DNA from: Nocardia aurantia
Lineage (GTDB): Bacteria; Actinomycetota; Actinomycetes; Mycobacteriales; Mycobacteriaceae
Assembly: GCF_009604425.1 (NCBI RefSeq)
Contig: NZ_WEGI01000003.1
Span: 1-64,000 of the forward strand
DNA length: 64,000 nucleotides
Direction of reading: 5' to 3'
Made by a program: the position numbers and the translations under genes
The notes under the pieces: model-generated
Told to the model about the DNA's origin: nothing
The model's input: only the letters and a program-made list of their open reading frames with translations
Databases searched by the model: none
In this document: positions 1 through 9,416 of the stretch, piece by piece
How positions within the stretch are numbered: position 1 is the stretch's first letter
Layout of the letters: each line of letters begins with the position of its first letter

Positions 1-4
1 TAGA

Positions 5-122
5 GTTACGGCGGTTATAGCGGTGGGGAAACGCCCGGTCCCATTCCGAACCCGGAAGCTAAGCCTGCCAGCGCCGATGGTACTGCACTCGCCAGGGTGT
101 GGGAGAGTAGGACACCGCCGGA
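5..122 (+). rRNA. rrf: 5S ribosomal RNA
   Basis: The sequence has the typical actinobacterial 5S pattern: it opens with GTTACGGCGG, contains the conserved block CCCATTCCGAACCCGGAAG and the GGTACTGCACTC loop, and closes with an arm pairing with the 5' end. Length is about 118 bases. It should be the last gene of a 16S-23S-5S operon lying mostly to the left. Ends are accurate to a few bases. Confidence 0.95.
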
Positions 123-134
123 ACATATTTCCCG

Positions 135-163
135 AAAAGGGGGCCCGATCAGGGTCCCCTTTT
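135..163 (+). terminator. Rho-independent terminator of the rRNA operon
   Basis: Arms at 135-146 and 152-163 (AAAAGGGGGCCC and GGGTCCCCTTTT) form a 12-bp stem with one G-U pair and a 5-base loop. The 3' arm ends in a T run, 12 bases after the 5S gene. Confidence 0.85.
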
Positions 164-305
164 CGACGTTTACGAACTTGTACCGCCCGGCTGCGGCCGT
201 GCGCGGGCGTGATTGAATTTGAGTCGGACGGGTCGCCGGCCCATCCCACCGCACGCGGGTTCGAACGCCGCGGTCGGGTACCGAGCAGGAACAGAGAGGA
301 TCACT

Positions 306-3029
306 GTGACGGAGCACAACGACGGTCGGAAGCCTTTCCGCCGGAGCAGTGCCGGTCAGGGATCGAGTGGCTCGGACAGGCCGATACGCAGGGACGACGA
401 GTCCCGCGGGGACCGGCGCGACGAAGGCTCCGGCGATCGACGTTCCGGCGGATTCCGCCGATCCGGCAGTGACCGAGGCGGTTTCGGCCGCGATAACGAT
501 CGAGGCAATGACAGCCGGGGTGGTTCCGGCGACCGCGGGGGCTACAACCGGTCCGGTGGGGACCGTGGCTATGGCCGATCCGACGACAACCGCGGTGGGT
601 CCAACCGGTCCGGTGGCGATCGTGGCTATGGCCGATCCGACGACCGGCGCAGTGGTTCCGATCGTGCCGGCGGCGACCGACCGGGCCGATCCGATGATCG
701 TCGGGGCGGTTTCGATCGTTCCGGCGGAGATCGCGGCTCCGGTCGTTCGGACGACAATCGAGGCGGCTTCAACCGCTCCGGTGGTGGTGACCGTGGCGGT
801 TACGGCCGCTCCGGTGAGCGCCGCGACAACTTCGGCGGTTCCGACGATCGGCGCGGTTACGGCCGGCGCGACGAGGGCGGCCGTGGTGGATTCGATCGAT
901 CCGATGACCGGCGCGGTGGCGACGACCGGCGTGGTGGCTTCAACCGCTCGGGCGGAGACCGCAACGTCGATCGGCCGCGCGGAGATCGCGGTGGGTTCGA
1001 CCGGACCGATGATCGTCGTGGTGGTTACGGCCATTCGGACGATCGGCGCGGCGGATTCAACAGGTCCGAAGGACGTGGATCCGAGCGTTCGGATGACCGC
1101 AGGGGCGGATTCGGTCGCTCCGACGACCGTCGCAGCGGCGGCTTCGACCGTTCCGGTGGGAACCGCCGCTCGGACGACAATCGCGGCGGCTTCAATCGCT
1201 CGGGCGGAGACCGCGGAGGCTCTGATCGCTCGGGCGACAATCGCGGTGGCTTCAATCGCTCGGGCGATAATCGGGGTGGCTTCAATCGCTCGGGTGGAGA
1301 GCGCAATTTCGATCGTCCCCGTGTTGATCGTGGCGGTTCCGACCGGACCGATGATCGTCGTGGCGGGTTCGACCGTGAAGGTGGCGGCCGGACTTTCGAT
1401 CGCCCGCGCGGGGACCGGGGCGGCTTCGATCGTTCCGATGATCGTCGTGGCGGTAGTGGCCGCTCGGACGATCGGCGCGGTGGTTTCGACCGCCCGCAAG
1501 GGCGCGGCGGCCGTCCGGATGATCGTCGTGGTGGTTTCGATCGCGATGGTGGCGGCCGGACTTTCGATCGCCCGCGAGCAGATCGCGGTGGTTTCGATCG
1601 TTCCGATGATCGTCGTGGCGGTAGTGGCCGCTCGGACGACCGGCGCGGTGGTTTCGATCGTTCCGAGGGCCGCGGCTCCGACCGGGGCGAGCGGCGTGGG
1701 TTCGACCGGCCCGATCGCGAACGCGATGGCCGTTCCGACGATCGCCGGGGTTTCCGGCGCAGCGAGTCCGCCCGCCGACCGGACGAGGATCGCGACTTCC
1801 GGAATGCCGCCGAGTCCGGTCTCGATCATGAAATCGTCGACGACGCCGGCGACGTCGTGGAATTCGTCGGCACCCATGCCGCCGATGCCGAGGCTGTTGT
1901 CCGCGACGAGGACGATATTGCCCGCGACGAAGACGAGTTGGACGAGGACGGCGTCGCTCGCGATGACGAAGACCTCGACGAGGACGACGAATTCGACGAA
2001 GACGACCTCGATACGGATGACGACGACCGCGAATTCGAGGAGGAAGACCTCGACGCGGATGATGATCGCGAATTCGACGGGGCCGACTCCGAATTCGATG
2101 AAGAGGACCGGGAACTCGACGAGGAAGACAGCGAAACCCGGGACGGGAAAGGCGAGTTCGAAACAGCCGGCCCCGCCGACACCACTGAGCGAGAAGCGGC
2201 CGAGTACTCCGGCGATTACCGGGAACGCCGTCGTGGCGGCGAAGGCGCCTATGTCGCCGGCGGCCGCGGTGACGATCGTCGTGCCGGTCGTCCCGACGAG
2301 CCCCCGATTCCGGACGATGTGCAGGCCTCGGACCTCGACTCGGCGATTCGCCGTGACCTGCTCAGCCTGGACAAGAACAACGCCGAAGCCGTTGCCCGTC
2401 ATCTGGTGATGGCCGCGGACCTGATCGTCGACGACCCCGAGCAGGCACTGGCTCATGCCCGGGCCGCCCGCCAGCGCGCGGGCCGCATCGCGGTCGTCCG
2501 TGAAACCGCAGGCGTCACCGCCTATCACGCGGGCGAATGGGCCGAGGCCCTGTCCGAACTGCGTACCGCTCGCCGGATGTCCGGCGGCGCGGGCCTGCTC
2601 GCGGTGATGGCCGACTGCGAACGCGGTCTCGGCCGCCCCGAGCGGGCGATCGAGCTCGGCCGCAGTGACGAGGCCCGCCAGCTCAGCGGCGACGAGGCAG
2701 CGGAGTTGCGGATCGTGGTCGCCGGCGCGCGCATGGACCTCGGTCAATACGACCAGGCCGTCGTGAGCCTGCAGACCCCCGATCTCGACCCCGAACGCAC
2801 CGGCCCGGCCGCGGCACGGCTGTTCTACGCCTACGCCGAGGCCCTGCTGGCAGCGGAACGCCGGGACGACGCACTGCAGTGGTTCCTCAACGCCGCGTCG
2901 GCCGATGTCGACGGCGAGACCGACGCCGAGTGGCGCGCCGAGGAACTGGGTATCGGCGACCCGGACGCGGAGGATGCCGAGAACCCTTCGGATACAGGCG
3001 ATTCCGATCGTTCGGAAGACGAACAGTAG
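306..3029 (+). CDS. RGG-repeat, acidic and TPR-type C-terminal protein (Rv1691-like)
   Basis: A 907-residue protein in three parts. Residues about 20-500 are low-complexity Gly/Arg/Ser/Asp repeats of the form RGGF(D/N)RS(D/G)DRRGG. Residues about 500-660 include a strongly acidic Asp/Glu tract. The last 240 or so residues are folded, Ala-rich and helical, resembling the tetratricopeptide protein that precedes the HAD gene in mycobacteria (Rv1691). GTG at 306 is chosen because GAGAGGA lies just upstream; an upstream ATG at 213 in the same frame lacks a ribosome site. The following HAD gene starts 24 bases after the stop. The RGG region resembles eukaryotic RNA-binding disordered tails; a role in RNA binding or ribosome biology is only inferred. 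Confidence 0.85.
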   Translation: MTEHNDGRKPFRRSSAGQGSSGSDRPIRRDDESRGDRRDEGSGDRRSGGFRRSGSDRGGFGRDNDRGNDSRGGSGDRGGYNRSGGDRGYGRSDDNRGGSNRSGGDRGYGRSDDRRSGSDRAGGDRPGRSDDRRGGFDRSGGDRGSGRSDDNRGGFNRSGGGDRGGYGRSGERRDNFGGSDDRRGYGRRDEGGRGGFDRSDDRRGGDDRRGGFNRSGGDRNVDRPRGDRGGFDRTDDRRGGYGHSDDRRGGFNRSEGRGSERSDDRRGGFGRSDDRRSGGFDRSGGNRRSDDNRGGFNRSGGDRGGSDRSGDNRGGFNRSGDNRGGFNRSGGERNFDRPRVDRGGSDRTDDRRGGFDREGGGRTFDRPRGDRGGFDRSDDRRGGSGRSDDRRGGFDRPQGRGGRPDDRRGGFDRDGGGRTFDRPRADRGGFDRSDDRRGGSGRSDDRRGGFDRSEGRGSDRGERRGFDRPDRERDGRSDDRRGFRRSESARRPDEDRDFRNAAESGLDHEIVDDAGDVVEFVGTHAADAEAVVRDEDDIARDEDELDEDGVARDDEDLDEDDEFDEDDLDTDDDDREFEEEDLDADDDREFDGADSEFDEEDRELDEEDSETRDGKGEFETAGPADTTEREAAEYSGDYRERRRGGEGAYVAGGRGDDRRAGRPDEPPIPDDVQASDLDSAIRRDLLSLDKNNAEAVARHLVMAADLIVDDPEQALAHARAARQRAGRIAVVRETAGVTAYHAGEWAEALSELRTARRMSGGAGLLAVMADCERGLGRPERAIELGRSDEARQLSGDEAAELRIVVAGARMDLGQYDQAVVSLQTPDLDPERTGPAAARLFYAYAEALLAAERRDDALQWFLNAASADVDGETDAEWRAEELGIGDPDAEDAENPSDTGDSDRSEDEQ
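480..1790 (+). repeat. Degenerate tandem repeats encoding RGG/DDRRGGF units
   Basis: The coding strand consists of imperfect repeats of roughly 36 to 60 bases built from words such as GATGATCGTCGTGG and GGCGGTTTCGATCG. Near-identical copies occur around 1370-1480 and 1530-1650. The pattern explains long spurious open frames on the other strand and in another frame. Copy number is likely to vary between strains. Confidence 0.8.
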
Positions 3030-3053
3030 AGAACGCGAAGTCAGGTGGATCCG

Positions 3054-3947
3054 GTGACGCAGTTACGAGAACGGTTCGGTGCGCTGCTGCTGGACCTCGA
3101 CGGCACCCTGTATCGCGGGAACGTGGTCGTTCCCGGTGCGCCGGAAGCACTCTCGGGTGAATCCAGCGCGCAGACGCTGGTGTACGTCACCAACAACGCC
3201 AGCCGGTCCGCGGCCTCGGTCGCGGAGCATCTGGCCGGAATGGGTTATCGCGCAACCGAAGACGATGTCGTCACCAGTGCACAGGCGGCCGCGCACGTGC
3301 TGGCCGGTCGTCTGGCGCCGGGTTCGACGGTCCTGGTCGTCGGAACCGACGACCTGGCCGCCGAGATAGCGAGTGTCGGCCTGCGGCCGATCCGGCGATT
3401 CGACGCCGATCGGCCCGACGCCGTGGTCCAAGGCCATTCCCCGCAGACGGCCTGGCCGGATCTGGCGGAGGCATCGTTCGCACTGCGCGCCGGAGCCCTG
3501 TGGGTGGCCGCCAACACCGATGCGACGCTTCCGCTGGAACGTGGTCTCGCGCCGGGCAACGGTGCGATGGTGGCAGCGCTGCGGGCAGCGACCGATCTGG
3601 AACCGATCGTCGCGGGCAAGCCGTACGCACCCTTGCTCGAGGACGCCCTGACCCGAGCCGGCACGCGTTCGGCGCTGGTGGTCGGTGACCGGCTGGACAC
3701 CGACATCGACGGCGCCCACTGCGTGGACCTGCCGTCACTGCTTGTCCTCACCGGTGTCAGCACCCTCACCGATCTCCGCAAGCAACCCGCGGATCGACTG
3801 CCGAGCTACGTCGCCGATACCCTCGACGCACTGAATCATCCAGTGGCCGAGGTGGATCCGATCGCACCCGATGCCGGCGATCTCGCCGACGAGTTGACCG
3901 AACTGCTCCACCGGTACCCCGGCCGCGCCATCCCCCTCGCCTCCTGA
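3054..3947 (+). CDS. HAD-IIA family sugar phosphatase (NagD-like, Rv1692-like)
   Basis: A 297-residue hydrolase of the haloacid dehalogenase superfamily. Motif I is LLLDLDGTLYRG near the N terminus (nucleophile and acid Asp), motif II VTNNASRS follows about 35 residues later, the motif III Lys lies in VAGKPYAP, and the motif IV acids in VVGDRLDTDIDGA. The order with the cap between motifs II and III fits the NagD/pNPPase subgroup; the M. tuberculosis relative at this locus acts on glycerol phosphate. GTG at 3054 is preferred because AGGTGG ends 5 bases before it; GTG at 3045 is an alternative. The gene follows the TPR protein by 24 bases and converges on the YdcF-like gene. Confidence 0.88.
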   Translation: MTQLRERFGALLLDLDGTLYRGNVVVPGAPEALSGESSAQTLVYVTNNASRSAASVAEHLAGMGYRATEDDVVTSAQAAAHVLAGRLAPGSTVLVVGTDDLAAEIASVGLRPIRRFDADRPDAVVQGHSPQTAWPDLAEASFALRAGALWVAANTDATLPLERGLAPGNGAMVAALRAATDLEPIVAGKPYAPLLEDALTRAGTRSALVVGDRLDTDIDGAHCVDLPSLLVLTGVSTLTDLRKQPADRLPSYVADTLDALNHPVAEVDPIAPDAGDLADELTELLHRYPGRAIPLAS

Positions 3948-3968
3948 CCCGGCGTCACCACGGATCGG

Positions 3969-4700
3969 TTATGCCGACGCCATGGTTGTGACGGGCGTCG
4001 GCATGGTGGTGGTGTCCACGCGGCCCGTGCGGACGAGCATTCGCCCTGCGCGGCGGCGTGCGACGGCGGCGAGTTCGTGGGCAGCGGTCGGCACTTTCAA
4101 CCACCATTGCTCGAGCAGGCGGTAGTCCGCGGCCGGGGCGAGGCGAGTGGCCAGGTCGGGACGTTGGATTCGCAGGTAGCGGCGAGCTCTGGCGGCGTGC
4201 ATCGGATCGGACACCACGCGGATGCGGTCCGCGTGTTCGATCAGCGGGATGCTGAATTCGATGTTCTGCCACGTGCTTCGGGCCCGCGTCTCGGTGACGA
4301 TGCGACCGGCGGGGATACCGAGCACGTCGCAGGCGTAGCGAGCCATCACGTCCGCCTCGGCCTGTTTCCGTCGCACCGCGCCGCCGGTGAAGACCACGAT
4401 GCCGTCCTGGTGCATCGAGCGCGCCGCGATGCGGCACCGCCAGCGCTGCAGCGGATGGGTGCTGCCGTCGGGCCGGGACGGGTAGCCGAGCACCACGACT
4501 GCCTCGGTGCCGTCCGATCCGGCTGTGTCCCAGCCCGATTCGTCGCCGAATCCGCGGCGCGACGCACGGTGGTGCAACGCTTCGGAAGCGGCGACGGTGA
4601 CCAACCCGGCCACCGCGCCGACCATGATCGGGCCGAGGTGTCGTGGCCGGCCGTGTCGTGGCCGATGGGTAGCGCCGCTGATCTTCTCCAGTTGCCGCAT
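3969..4700 (-). CDS. YdcF/SanA-like DUF218 family protein
   Basis: A 243-residue protein. After a basic start there is one hydrophobic segment at about residues 25-40 (IMVGAVAGLVTVAAS), so it is probably membrane anchored. The DUF218 core follows: AVVVLGYPSR, the FTGGA turn, the acidic run AEADVMARYA, the TRARSTWQN signature and RVVSDPMHAARARRY. These are the conserved elements of the ElyC/SanA/YdcF family, linked in enterobacteria to envelope integrity; no substrate is established. It is oriented against its neighbours, its end lying 21 bases from the HAD gene, and it may have its own promoter in 4701-5005. Confidence 0.82.
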   Translation of the reverse strand: MRQLEKISGATHRPRHGRPRHLGPIMVGAVAGLVTVAASEALHHRASRRGFGDESGWDTAGSDGTEAVVVLGYPSRPDGSTHPLQRWRCRIAARSMHQDGIVVFTGGAVRRKQAEADVMARYACDVLGIPAGRIVTETRARSTWQNIEFSIPLIEHADRIRVVSDPMHAARARRYLRIQRPDLATRLAPAADYRLLEQWWLKVPTAAHELAAVARRRAGRMLVRTGRVDTTTMPTPVTTMASA

Positions 4701-5005
4701 GCGGCCATTGTGCCAATCCCCGGGCCCGCCGGTTACGTGTTGCGCGCGAAGTTGCCGGGATGTGAGTGCATCGCGTCACGAACCCGAGGAATGTCCGATA
4801 TCCGGATGTCCGTCGATGGTTCGAGGCCGAGCGTCGACTGTGCCGGAAGATTGCTGCCGATCGGTTTCCGGATCGCCGGCGGATGGCGCGAGGGCGGCCG
4901 TGATTCACCGTATTCGCCGGATCGGGCCGAGTGATACATACGCACTCGCTGCACGGCCCGTGGGACGTGTGTTCGAATGACGTCTCCGGTAGCGTTGACG
5001 GCACC
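4701..5005. other. Intergenic region between divergent genes
   Basis: About 305 bases separate the YdcF-like gene from the tlyA operon. It should hold two divergent promoters. I see no tRNA, convincing hairpin or repeat; GTGTTCGAATGAC near 4970 looks like half of an actinobacterial LexA box but has no second half. Confidence 0.4.
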
Positions 5006-5293
5006 ATGACTACCCCGACGCCTCGTCCGCCCGTTCCCGGTCCGTCCGGTCCTCGACCGGGGGCGCCGCTGCCCGGTCAGCACCTGCAGGGCGGTAATCC
5101 GGCGGAGTTCGCCGACCCGGAGCGGGTGCGTGCCGAGATCGGTGCGCTGCTGTCGGAACTGTCGGCGGTACCGCGTGGCGAGCAGGCTCCCGGCGAGCCG
5201 CCGTCCGGCATCCACATCACCCGCCGGGCCCGCATCCTCGAGCAGGCGCACGAGGTCCTGGTCCAGGCGCTGGCCACGGTGGACAAGGTCTGA
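5006..5293 (+). CDS. Small conserved hypothetical protein (Rv1693-like position)
   Basis: A 95-residue protein beginning MTTPTPRPP, with a Pro/Gly-rich, probably disordered N-terminal third followed by an amphipathic helical part (PERVRAEIGALLSELSA, then RARILEQAHEVLVQALATV). It has no membrane segment, cysteines or catalytic motif that I recognise. It occupies the place of Rv1693 immediately before tlyA, whose GTG start is one base past this stop, so the two are surely co-translated. ATG 5006 is used because the coding pattern begins there; a GTG at 4931 in frame would add 25 unlikely residues. Function unknown; the helical C terminus suggests a protein-interaction role. Confidence 0.75.
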   Translation: MTTPTPRPPVPGPSGPRPGAPLPGQHLQGGNPAEFADPERVRAEIGALLSELSAVPRGEQAPGEPPSGIHITRRARILEQAHEVLVQALATVDKV

Positions 5294-5294
5294 G

Positions 5295-6134
5295 GTGGCC
5301 AGGCGCGCACGAGTGGACGCGGAACTGGTCCGGCGCGGTCTCGCGCGTTCGCGTGAGCACGCGGTCGAGTTGATCGGTGCGGGCCGCGTCCTGATCAACG
5401 GCGCCGTCGCGTCGAAACCGGCGACGGCGGTGGAGACCGCGACCCCGCTGATCGTCCGCGACGAACCCGACGAGGTGCAGTGGGCTTCCCGCGGGGCGCA
5501 CAAACTATTGGGCGCGCTCGAGGCCTTCGAGCCGCAGGGGTTGAGTGTCGCGGGTAAGCGCTGCCTGGATGCCGGGGCGTCCACCGGTGGTTTCACCGAT
5601 GTGTTGTTGTCTCGCGGTGCGCGTGAGGTCGTCGCGGCGGATGTCGGGTACGGCCAACTGGTCTGGCGGCTGCGCACCGACGAACGGGTCCGGGTGTTCG
5701 ACCGGACCAACGTCCGCACCCTCACCGCGGCGGCGATCGACGGGCCGGTGCAGGTGGTGGTGGCCGATCTCTCGTTCATCTCGCTCGGGCTGGTGCTGCC
5801 GGCGCTGGCACAGTGCTGCGCGCCGGGCGCCGATCTGCTGCCGATGGTGAAACCGCAGTTCGAGGTCGGAAAGCAGCGAGTAGGCTCCGGCGGTGTGGTG
5901 CGCGATCCGGCCCTGCGCGCCGAGGCGGTGTGCACGGTCGCGGCCGCGGCGGCGGAGTCGGGGCTGTACGCGCGCGGGGTGGTGGCCAGCCCGCTGCCCG
6001 GACCGTCCGGCAACGTGGAGTATTTTCTCTGGCTGCACCGGGCGGAGAACACGTCCGGCGAATCCGGCGCCGGTGAGCGGGCGTCGGAGATCGCCGAACT
6101 GGTGCAGCGGGCGGTGGAGGAGGGCCCACAGTGA
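5295..6134 (+). CDS. tlyA: 16S/23S rRNA 2'-O-methyltransferase TlyA (hemolysin A family)
   Basis: A 279-residue protein with an N-terminal S4 RNA-binding domain (residues about 3-65: [20 protein letters not shown], then GRVLINGAV) and a C-terminal FtsJ/RrmJ Rossmann methyltransferase. The SAM-binding motif is [27 protein letters not shown] and [10 protein letters not shown] carry catalytic Asp and Lys positions of the family. TlyA adds 2'-O-methyl groups to C1409 of 16S and C1920 of 23S rRNA (E. coli numbering), which gives capreomycin sensitivity in mycobacteria. GTG 5295 is chosen because the S4 domain starts at once and M. tuberculosis TlyA has 268 residues. Its stop overlaps the nadK start by 4 bases. 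Confidence 0.93.
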   Translation: MARRARVDAELVRRGLARSREHAVELIGAGRVLINGAVASKPATAVETATPLIVRDEPDEVQWASRGAHKLLGALEAFEPQGLSVAGKRCLDAGASTGGFTDVLLSRGAREVVAADVGYGQLVWRLRTDERVRVFDRTNVRTLTAAAIDGPVQVVVADLSFISLGLVLPALAQCCAPGADLLPMVKPQFEVGKQRVGSGGVVRDPALRAEAVCTVAAAAAESGLYARGVVASPLPGPSGNVEYFLWLHRAENTSGESGAGERASEIAELVQRAVEEGPQ

Positions 6135-7129
6135 AGCGGGAGATTCTGCTCGTAGCGCACACCGGGCGCAGCGAACTGGCCGAGGCCGCGCATCGGGTGG
6201 CGAAGATGTTCGCCGAAGCCGGCATCGGTCTGAGGGTGCTCGCGGACGAGATGGCCGGCACCAAGCTGGAGGACGGGTCCGAAGTCGATTGCGACACCAG
6301 CGTTCCTGAGGACGTCATGGTGTGGACCGTCGAGCACTGCGCCCAGGCGGCGCTCGGTTGCGAGATGGTGCTGGCCCTCGGCGGCGACGGCACCTTCCTG
6401 CGCGCGGCCGAACTGGCCCGGCCGGCCCGGGTGCCGGTGCTGGGAATCAACCTGGGCCGCATCGGGTTTCTCACCGAGGCCGAGGGCGAGGATCTGGACG
6501 AGGCGCTGGCCCAGGTGGTTCGCGGCGACTACCGCGTCGAGCAGCGGATGACGATCGATGTGAGCGTCCGTGTCGACGATGTCGTGGTGGAGCGCGGCTG
6601 GGCGCTGAACGAGGCCAGCATCGAGAACGCCATGCGGATGGGCGTATTGGAGGTCGTGCTCGAGGTCGACGGCCGCCCGGTCTCGCAATTCGGTTGTGAC
6701 GGTGTGCTGGTCGCGACCCCGACCGGCTCGACCGCCTACGCGTTCTCCGCCGGCGGCCCGGTGGTCTGGCCGGAACTCGCGGCGTTGCTGGTGATCCCGA
6801 GCAATGCCCATGCCCTGTTCGCGCGTCCGCTGGTGACCAGCCCGGATTCGCGAATTGCCGTGGAAACCGTTGCGGTGGGCCACGACGCGATAGTTTTCCT
6901 GGACGGTCGGCGCACCCTCGCGCTGCCGCGCGGCGCCCGGTTCGAGGCGGTGCGCGGGGCCGAACCGGTGCGATGGGTGCGGCTGGATTCCAGCCCGTTC
7001 GCCGACCGGATGGTGCGCAAATTCCAGTTGCCCGTGACAGGCTGGCGAGGTCGACGGCCCGAGCGGGCGGGTGCGGAGATCGAACCCCGCCGAACGGAGA
7101 GCACGAGTGCTGACAGAGATCCGCATTGA
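6131..7129 (+). CDS. nadK: NAD kinase
   Basis: A 332-residue ATP-NAD kinase making NADP from NAD. The diagnostic [11 protein letters not shown] motif lies near residue 80, followed by [12 protein letters not shown] and the C-terminal [17 protein letters not shown] motif. The length is close to the mycobacterial PpnK (about 307), with a slightly longer tail. GTG 6131 overlaps the tlyA stop by 4 bases, giving translational coupling. Its own 3' end overlaps the recN start by 23 bases. The tlyA-nadK-recN order is conserved in mycobacteria (Rv1694-Rv1696). Confidence 0.95.
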   Translation: MKREILLVAHTGRSELAEAAHRVAKMFAEAGIGLRVLADEMAGTKLEDGSEVDCDTSVPEDVMVWTVEHCAQAALGCEMVLALGGDGTFLRAAELARPARVPVLGINLGRIGFLTEAEGEDLDEALAQVVRGDYRVEQRMTIDVSVRVDDVVVERGWALNEASIENAMRMGVLEVVLEVDGRPVSQFGCDGVLVATPTGSTAYAFSAGGPVVWPELAALLVIPSNAHALFARPLVTSPDSRIAVETVAVGHDAIVFLDGRRTLALPRGARFEAVRGAEPVRWVRLDSSPFADRMVRKFQLPVTGWRGRRPERAGAEIEPRRTESTSADRDPH

Positions 7130-8897
7130 CGGTCTGGGCGTGATATCCAGTGCCACAGCGCAATTCCACGAGGGTCTGACCTGCCTGACCGGTGAGACCG
7201 GCGCGGGCAAGACCATGGTGGTGACCAGCCTGCACCTGCTCGGTGGGGCCCGCGCCGACGCAGGCCGGGTTCGCCGCGGCGAGGCCCGCGCGGTGGTGGA
7301 GGGCCGGTTCACCGTCGAGGAGGTGCACGCCGACGCGCGCGACGAGGTCGAGAAGGTCCTGGAATCCGCAGGCGCGCACCGCGACGACGACGGCAGTGTG
7401 ATCGCGGTGCGGACCGTCGGCAGCGACGGCCGGTCCCGGGCTCATCTGGGCGGCCGCAGCGTGCCGGCGGCGGTGCTCTCCGATTTCACCGCTCGGCTGC
7501 TGACCGTGCACGGGCAGAACGATCAGCTGCGGCTGCAGCGGCCCGATCAGCAGTTGCAGGCGCTGGACCGGTTCGCCGGCGATCCGGTCGCGAATCTGCT
7601 CCGCAAGTATCGGCTCGCCCGGCGCACCTGGTTACAGGCCCGCACCGAACTGCTGGAACGCACCGCGCGCAGCCGGGAGCTGGCGCTCGAGGCCGACCGG
7701 CTGAAGCATTCGCTGTCCGAGATCGACACGGTCGCACCGACCGCCGGCGAGGACGAGCGGATCGTGGCGGAGGTGCGGCGCCTGTCGGATCTGGATTCGT
7801 TGCGGGAGGCCGCGATCGGGGCGCACGACGCGCTGGCCGGTCTCGGTGACTCGCCGGGGGAGAGTTCGGGCGCGCTGGATCTGCTCGGCACCGCCCGGGC
7901 CCGGTTGGAGGGTTCCGGTGATCCGGTGCTGACCGAGCTGGCGCCGCGGCTCGGCGAGGCGATCTCGGTGGTGATCGACCTGACCACCGAACTCAGCAGC
8001 TATCTCACCGATCTGCCGTCGGATCCGGGTGCGCTGGACTCGCTGCTCACCCGGCAGGCCGAGCTGAAGGCGCTGACCCGCAAGTACGCGCCGGATGTCG
8101 ACGGCGTGATCGCCTGGGCCGACGACGCGCGGGAGCGGCTGTCGTCACTGGACGTCTCCGAGGAAGCGCTGGCCGGGCTCGCCGCTGATGTCGAGACCGC
8201 CGCCGAGCAGGTCCGTGAGCTGGCGAAGAAGCTCACCGCGGCGCGTACCAAGTCCGCCAAGAAGCTATCGGCGGCGGTCAGCGCCGAACTGGGCGGGCTG
8301 GCGATGGGCCGCGCGAAACTGGAGGTCGCGGTGCGTCCGATGCCGGCTGGTGCGCAGGATTCGGCGCCGATCACCGTCGACGGGACGGATCTGCACGCGG
8401 GCGGCGCCGGTGTGGACGAGGTCGAGTTCCGGCTCGCGGCGCATTCCGGTGCGCAGCCGATGCCGTTGAGCAAGAGCGCGTCCGGTGGTGAGCTGTCGCG
8501 GGTGATGCTGGCGCTGGAGGTGGTGCTGTCCAGTTCCGAGCAGGGCACCACGATGGTGTTCGACGAGGTCGACGCGGGGGTCGGCGGCCGGGCCGCGGTC
8601 GAGATCGGCAAACGACTGGCCCGGTTGGCCCGCACCCATCAGGTGATCGTGGTGACGCATCTGCCGCAGGTGGCGGCCTTCGCCGATACCCACCTCGTGG
8701 TGGACAAGGTCGACGACGGCAGGGGCGTGAACAGCGGTGTGCGCACCCTCGGCACCGACGAGCGGGTGAAGGAACTCGCGCGGATGCTGGCGGGTCTCGA
8801 CGACACCGAGACCGGCCGGGCGCATGCCGAGGAACTGCTGGCCACCGCCGATGCCGAGAAGGCCGGCGGCCGGGCGCCGGCTCCCGCGGCGGGCTGA
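7107..8897 (+). CDS. recN: DNA repair protein RecN
   Basis: A 596-residue SMC-like ATPase for double-strand break repair. It starts [16 protein letters not shown], with Walker A GETGAGKT at about residues 28-35, a central coiled-coil region rich in Leu/Glu/Arg, then the ABC signature [18 protein letters not shown] and Walker [16 protein letters not shown], followed by the H-loop [15 protein letters not shown] 7107 is chosen because earlier in-frame codons lie within nadK and do not look conserved; CGGAGAG lies upstream. It is the last strongly coupled gene of the operon. No LexA box is visible directly upstream because the start is inside nadK. Confidence 0.94.
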   Translation: MLTEIRIDGLGVISSATAQFHEGLTCLTGETGAGKTMVVTSLHLLGGARADAGRVRRGEARAVVEGRFTVEEVHADARDEVEKVLESAGAHRDDDGSVIAVRTVGSDGRSRAHLGGRSVPAAVLSDFTARLLTVHGQNDQLRLQRPDQQLQALDRFAGDPVANLLRKYRLARRTWLQARTELLERTARSRELALEADRLKHSLSEIDTVAPTAGEDERIVAEVRRLSDLDSLREAAIGAHDALAGLGDSPGESSGALDLLGTARARLEGSGDPVLTELAPRLGEAISVVIDLTTELSSYLTDLPSDPGALDSLLTRQAELKALTRKYAPDVDGVIAWADDARERLSSLDVSEEALAGLAADVETAAEQVRELAKKLTAARTKSAKKLSAAVSAELGGLAMGRAKLEVAVRPMPAGAQDSAPITVDGTDLHAGGAGVDEVEFRLAAHSGAQPMPLSKSASGGELSRVMLALEVVLSSSEQGTTMVFDEVDAGVGGRAAVEIGKRLARLARTHQVIVVTHLPQVAAFADTHLVVDKVDDGRGVNSGVRTLGTDERVKELARMLAGLDDTETGRAHAEELLATADAEKAGGRAPAPAAG

Positions 8898-8951
8898 GCC
8901 GACTTCCCGCAACGCCGCACTCCGCGGCCCGCCGCGTGGTCCACTGGGTGG

Positions 8952-9368
8952 GTGCCGGATGAGGACGAGATCGTCGGACTGTGGAGCGTCGAGGCCGGGT
9001 ACTACTCGGCGATGGAGGACGAGGTCTTCGCGTTCTGGTCCGACGGCGTGGGTTTCGTGGAATACGCGCGCCCCTACACCTCGGACTGCATCGACTTCCG
9101 ATGGACCAGGTTGAGTGCGGAAGTGCTTCGGCTGGAGCCGTTCCGGTCCACCTATGTCGAGGACGGCGATGTGCTCGAGGGTGAGCTGCCGGCGGCGGAG
9201 GACGTGACCTATCGGATCGTCGAGGAGGATCGGCCACTGGAGGGCGCGACGATGCCGGTGATGTATCTGTCCGCTTCGTTCGTCACCTTCGACGATCAGG
9301 GCCACGGATTGGCCACGCGCACACCGTCGGAGCGGCTGCGCGACCCGGACTTCCGGCTCGGGGAATGA
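8952..9368 (+). CDS. Hypothetical acidic protein
   Basis: A 138-residue acidic protein beginning MPDEDEIVGLWSVE. The sequence alternates aromatic and acidic residues (EDEVFAFWSDGVGFVEY, SCI-like DCIDFRW) in a pattern suggesting a beta-sandwich or lipocalin-like fold that senses or binds a ligand; this is a guess from pattern only. It has no signal peptide or transmembrane segment. It starts with GTG 54 bases after recN, so it may be read from the same transcript. It converges on the SRPBCC gene with a hairpin between them. I do not recognise the family. Confidence 0.6.
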   Translation: MPDEDEIVGLWSVEAGYYSAMEDEVFAFWSDGVGFVEYARPYTSDCIDFRWTRLSAEVLRLEPFRSTYVEDGDVLEGELPAAEDVTYRIVEEDRPLEGATMPVMYLSASFVTFDDQGHGLATRTPSERLRDPDFRLGE

Positions 9369-9375
9369 GTTCCGC

Positions 9376-9406
9376 GGCGCGGCGGCGAGCATCGCGCCAC
9401 CGCGCC
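9376..9406. terminator. Hairpin between convergent genes
   Basis: GGCGCGGCGGCGA (9376-9388) and TCGCGCCACCGCGCC (9392-9406) pair as a GC-rich stem with one mismatch and one bulge around a 3-base loop. It lies between convergent stops and could end both transcripts, but no T run follows. Confidence 0.4.
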
Positions 9407-9416
9407 GGAGAACGGC

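Noticed and set aside
480..1790. Possible CRISPR-like array because of regular repeats
   Set aside because: Repeats are in frame, degenerate and coding, with no unique spacers of constant length and no cas genes.
15..2747. 910-codon open frame on the minus strand opposite the RGG/TPR gene
   Set aside because: It mirrors the repeat-rich, codon-biased plus-strand gene; its product is Thr/Ala/Ile-rich low complexity with no domain, and it runs into the 5S gene and terminator.
4960..4985. LexA/SOS box for the recN operon
   Set aside because: GTGTTCGAATGAC has only one recognisable half; the symmetric TCGAAC-N4-GTTCGA pattern is missing.
4733..7312. 859-codon minus-strand open frame across tlyA and nadK
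   Set aside because: It opposes well-identified tlyA, nadK and recN and shows only Arg/His/Pro-rich composition.
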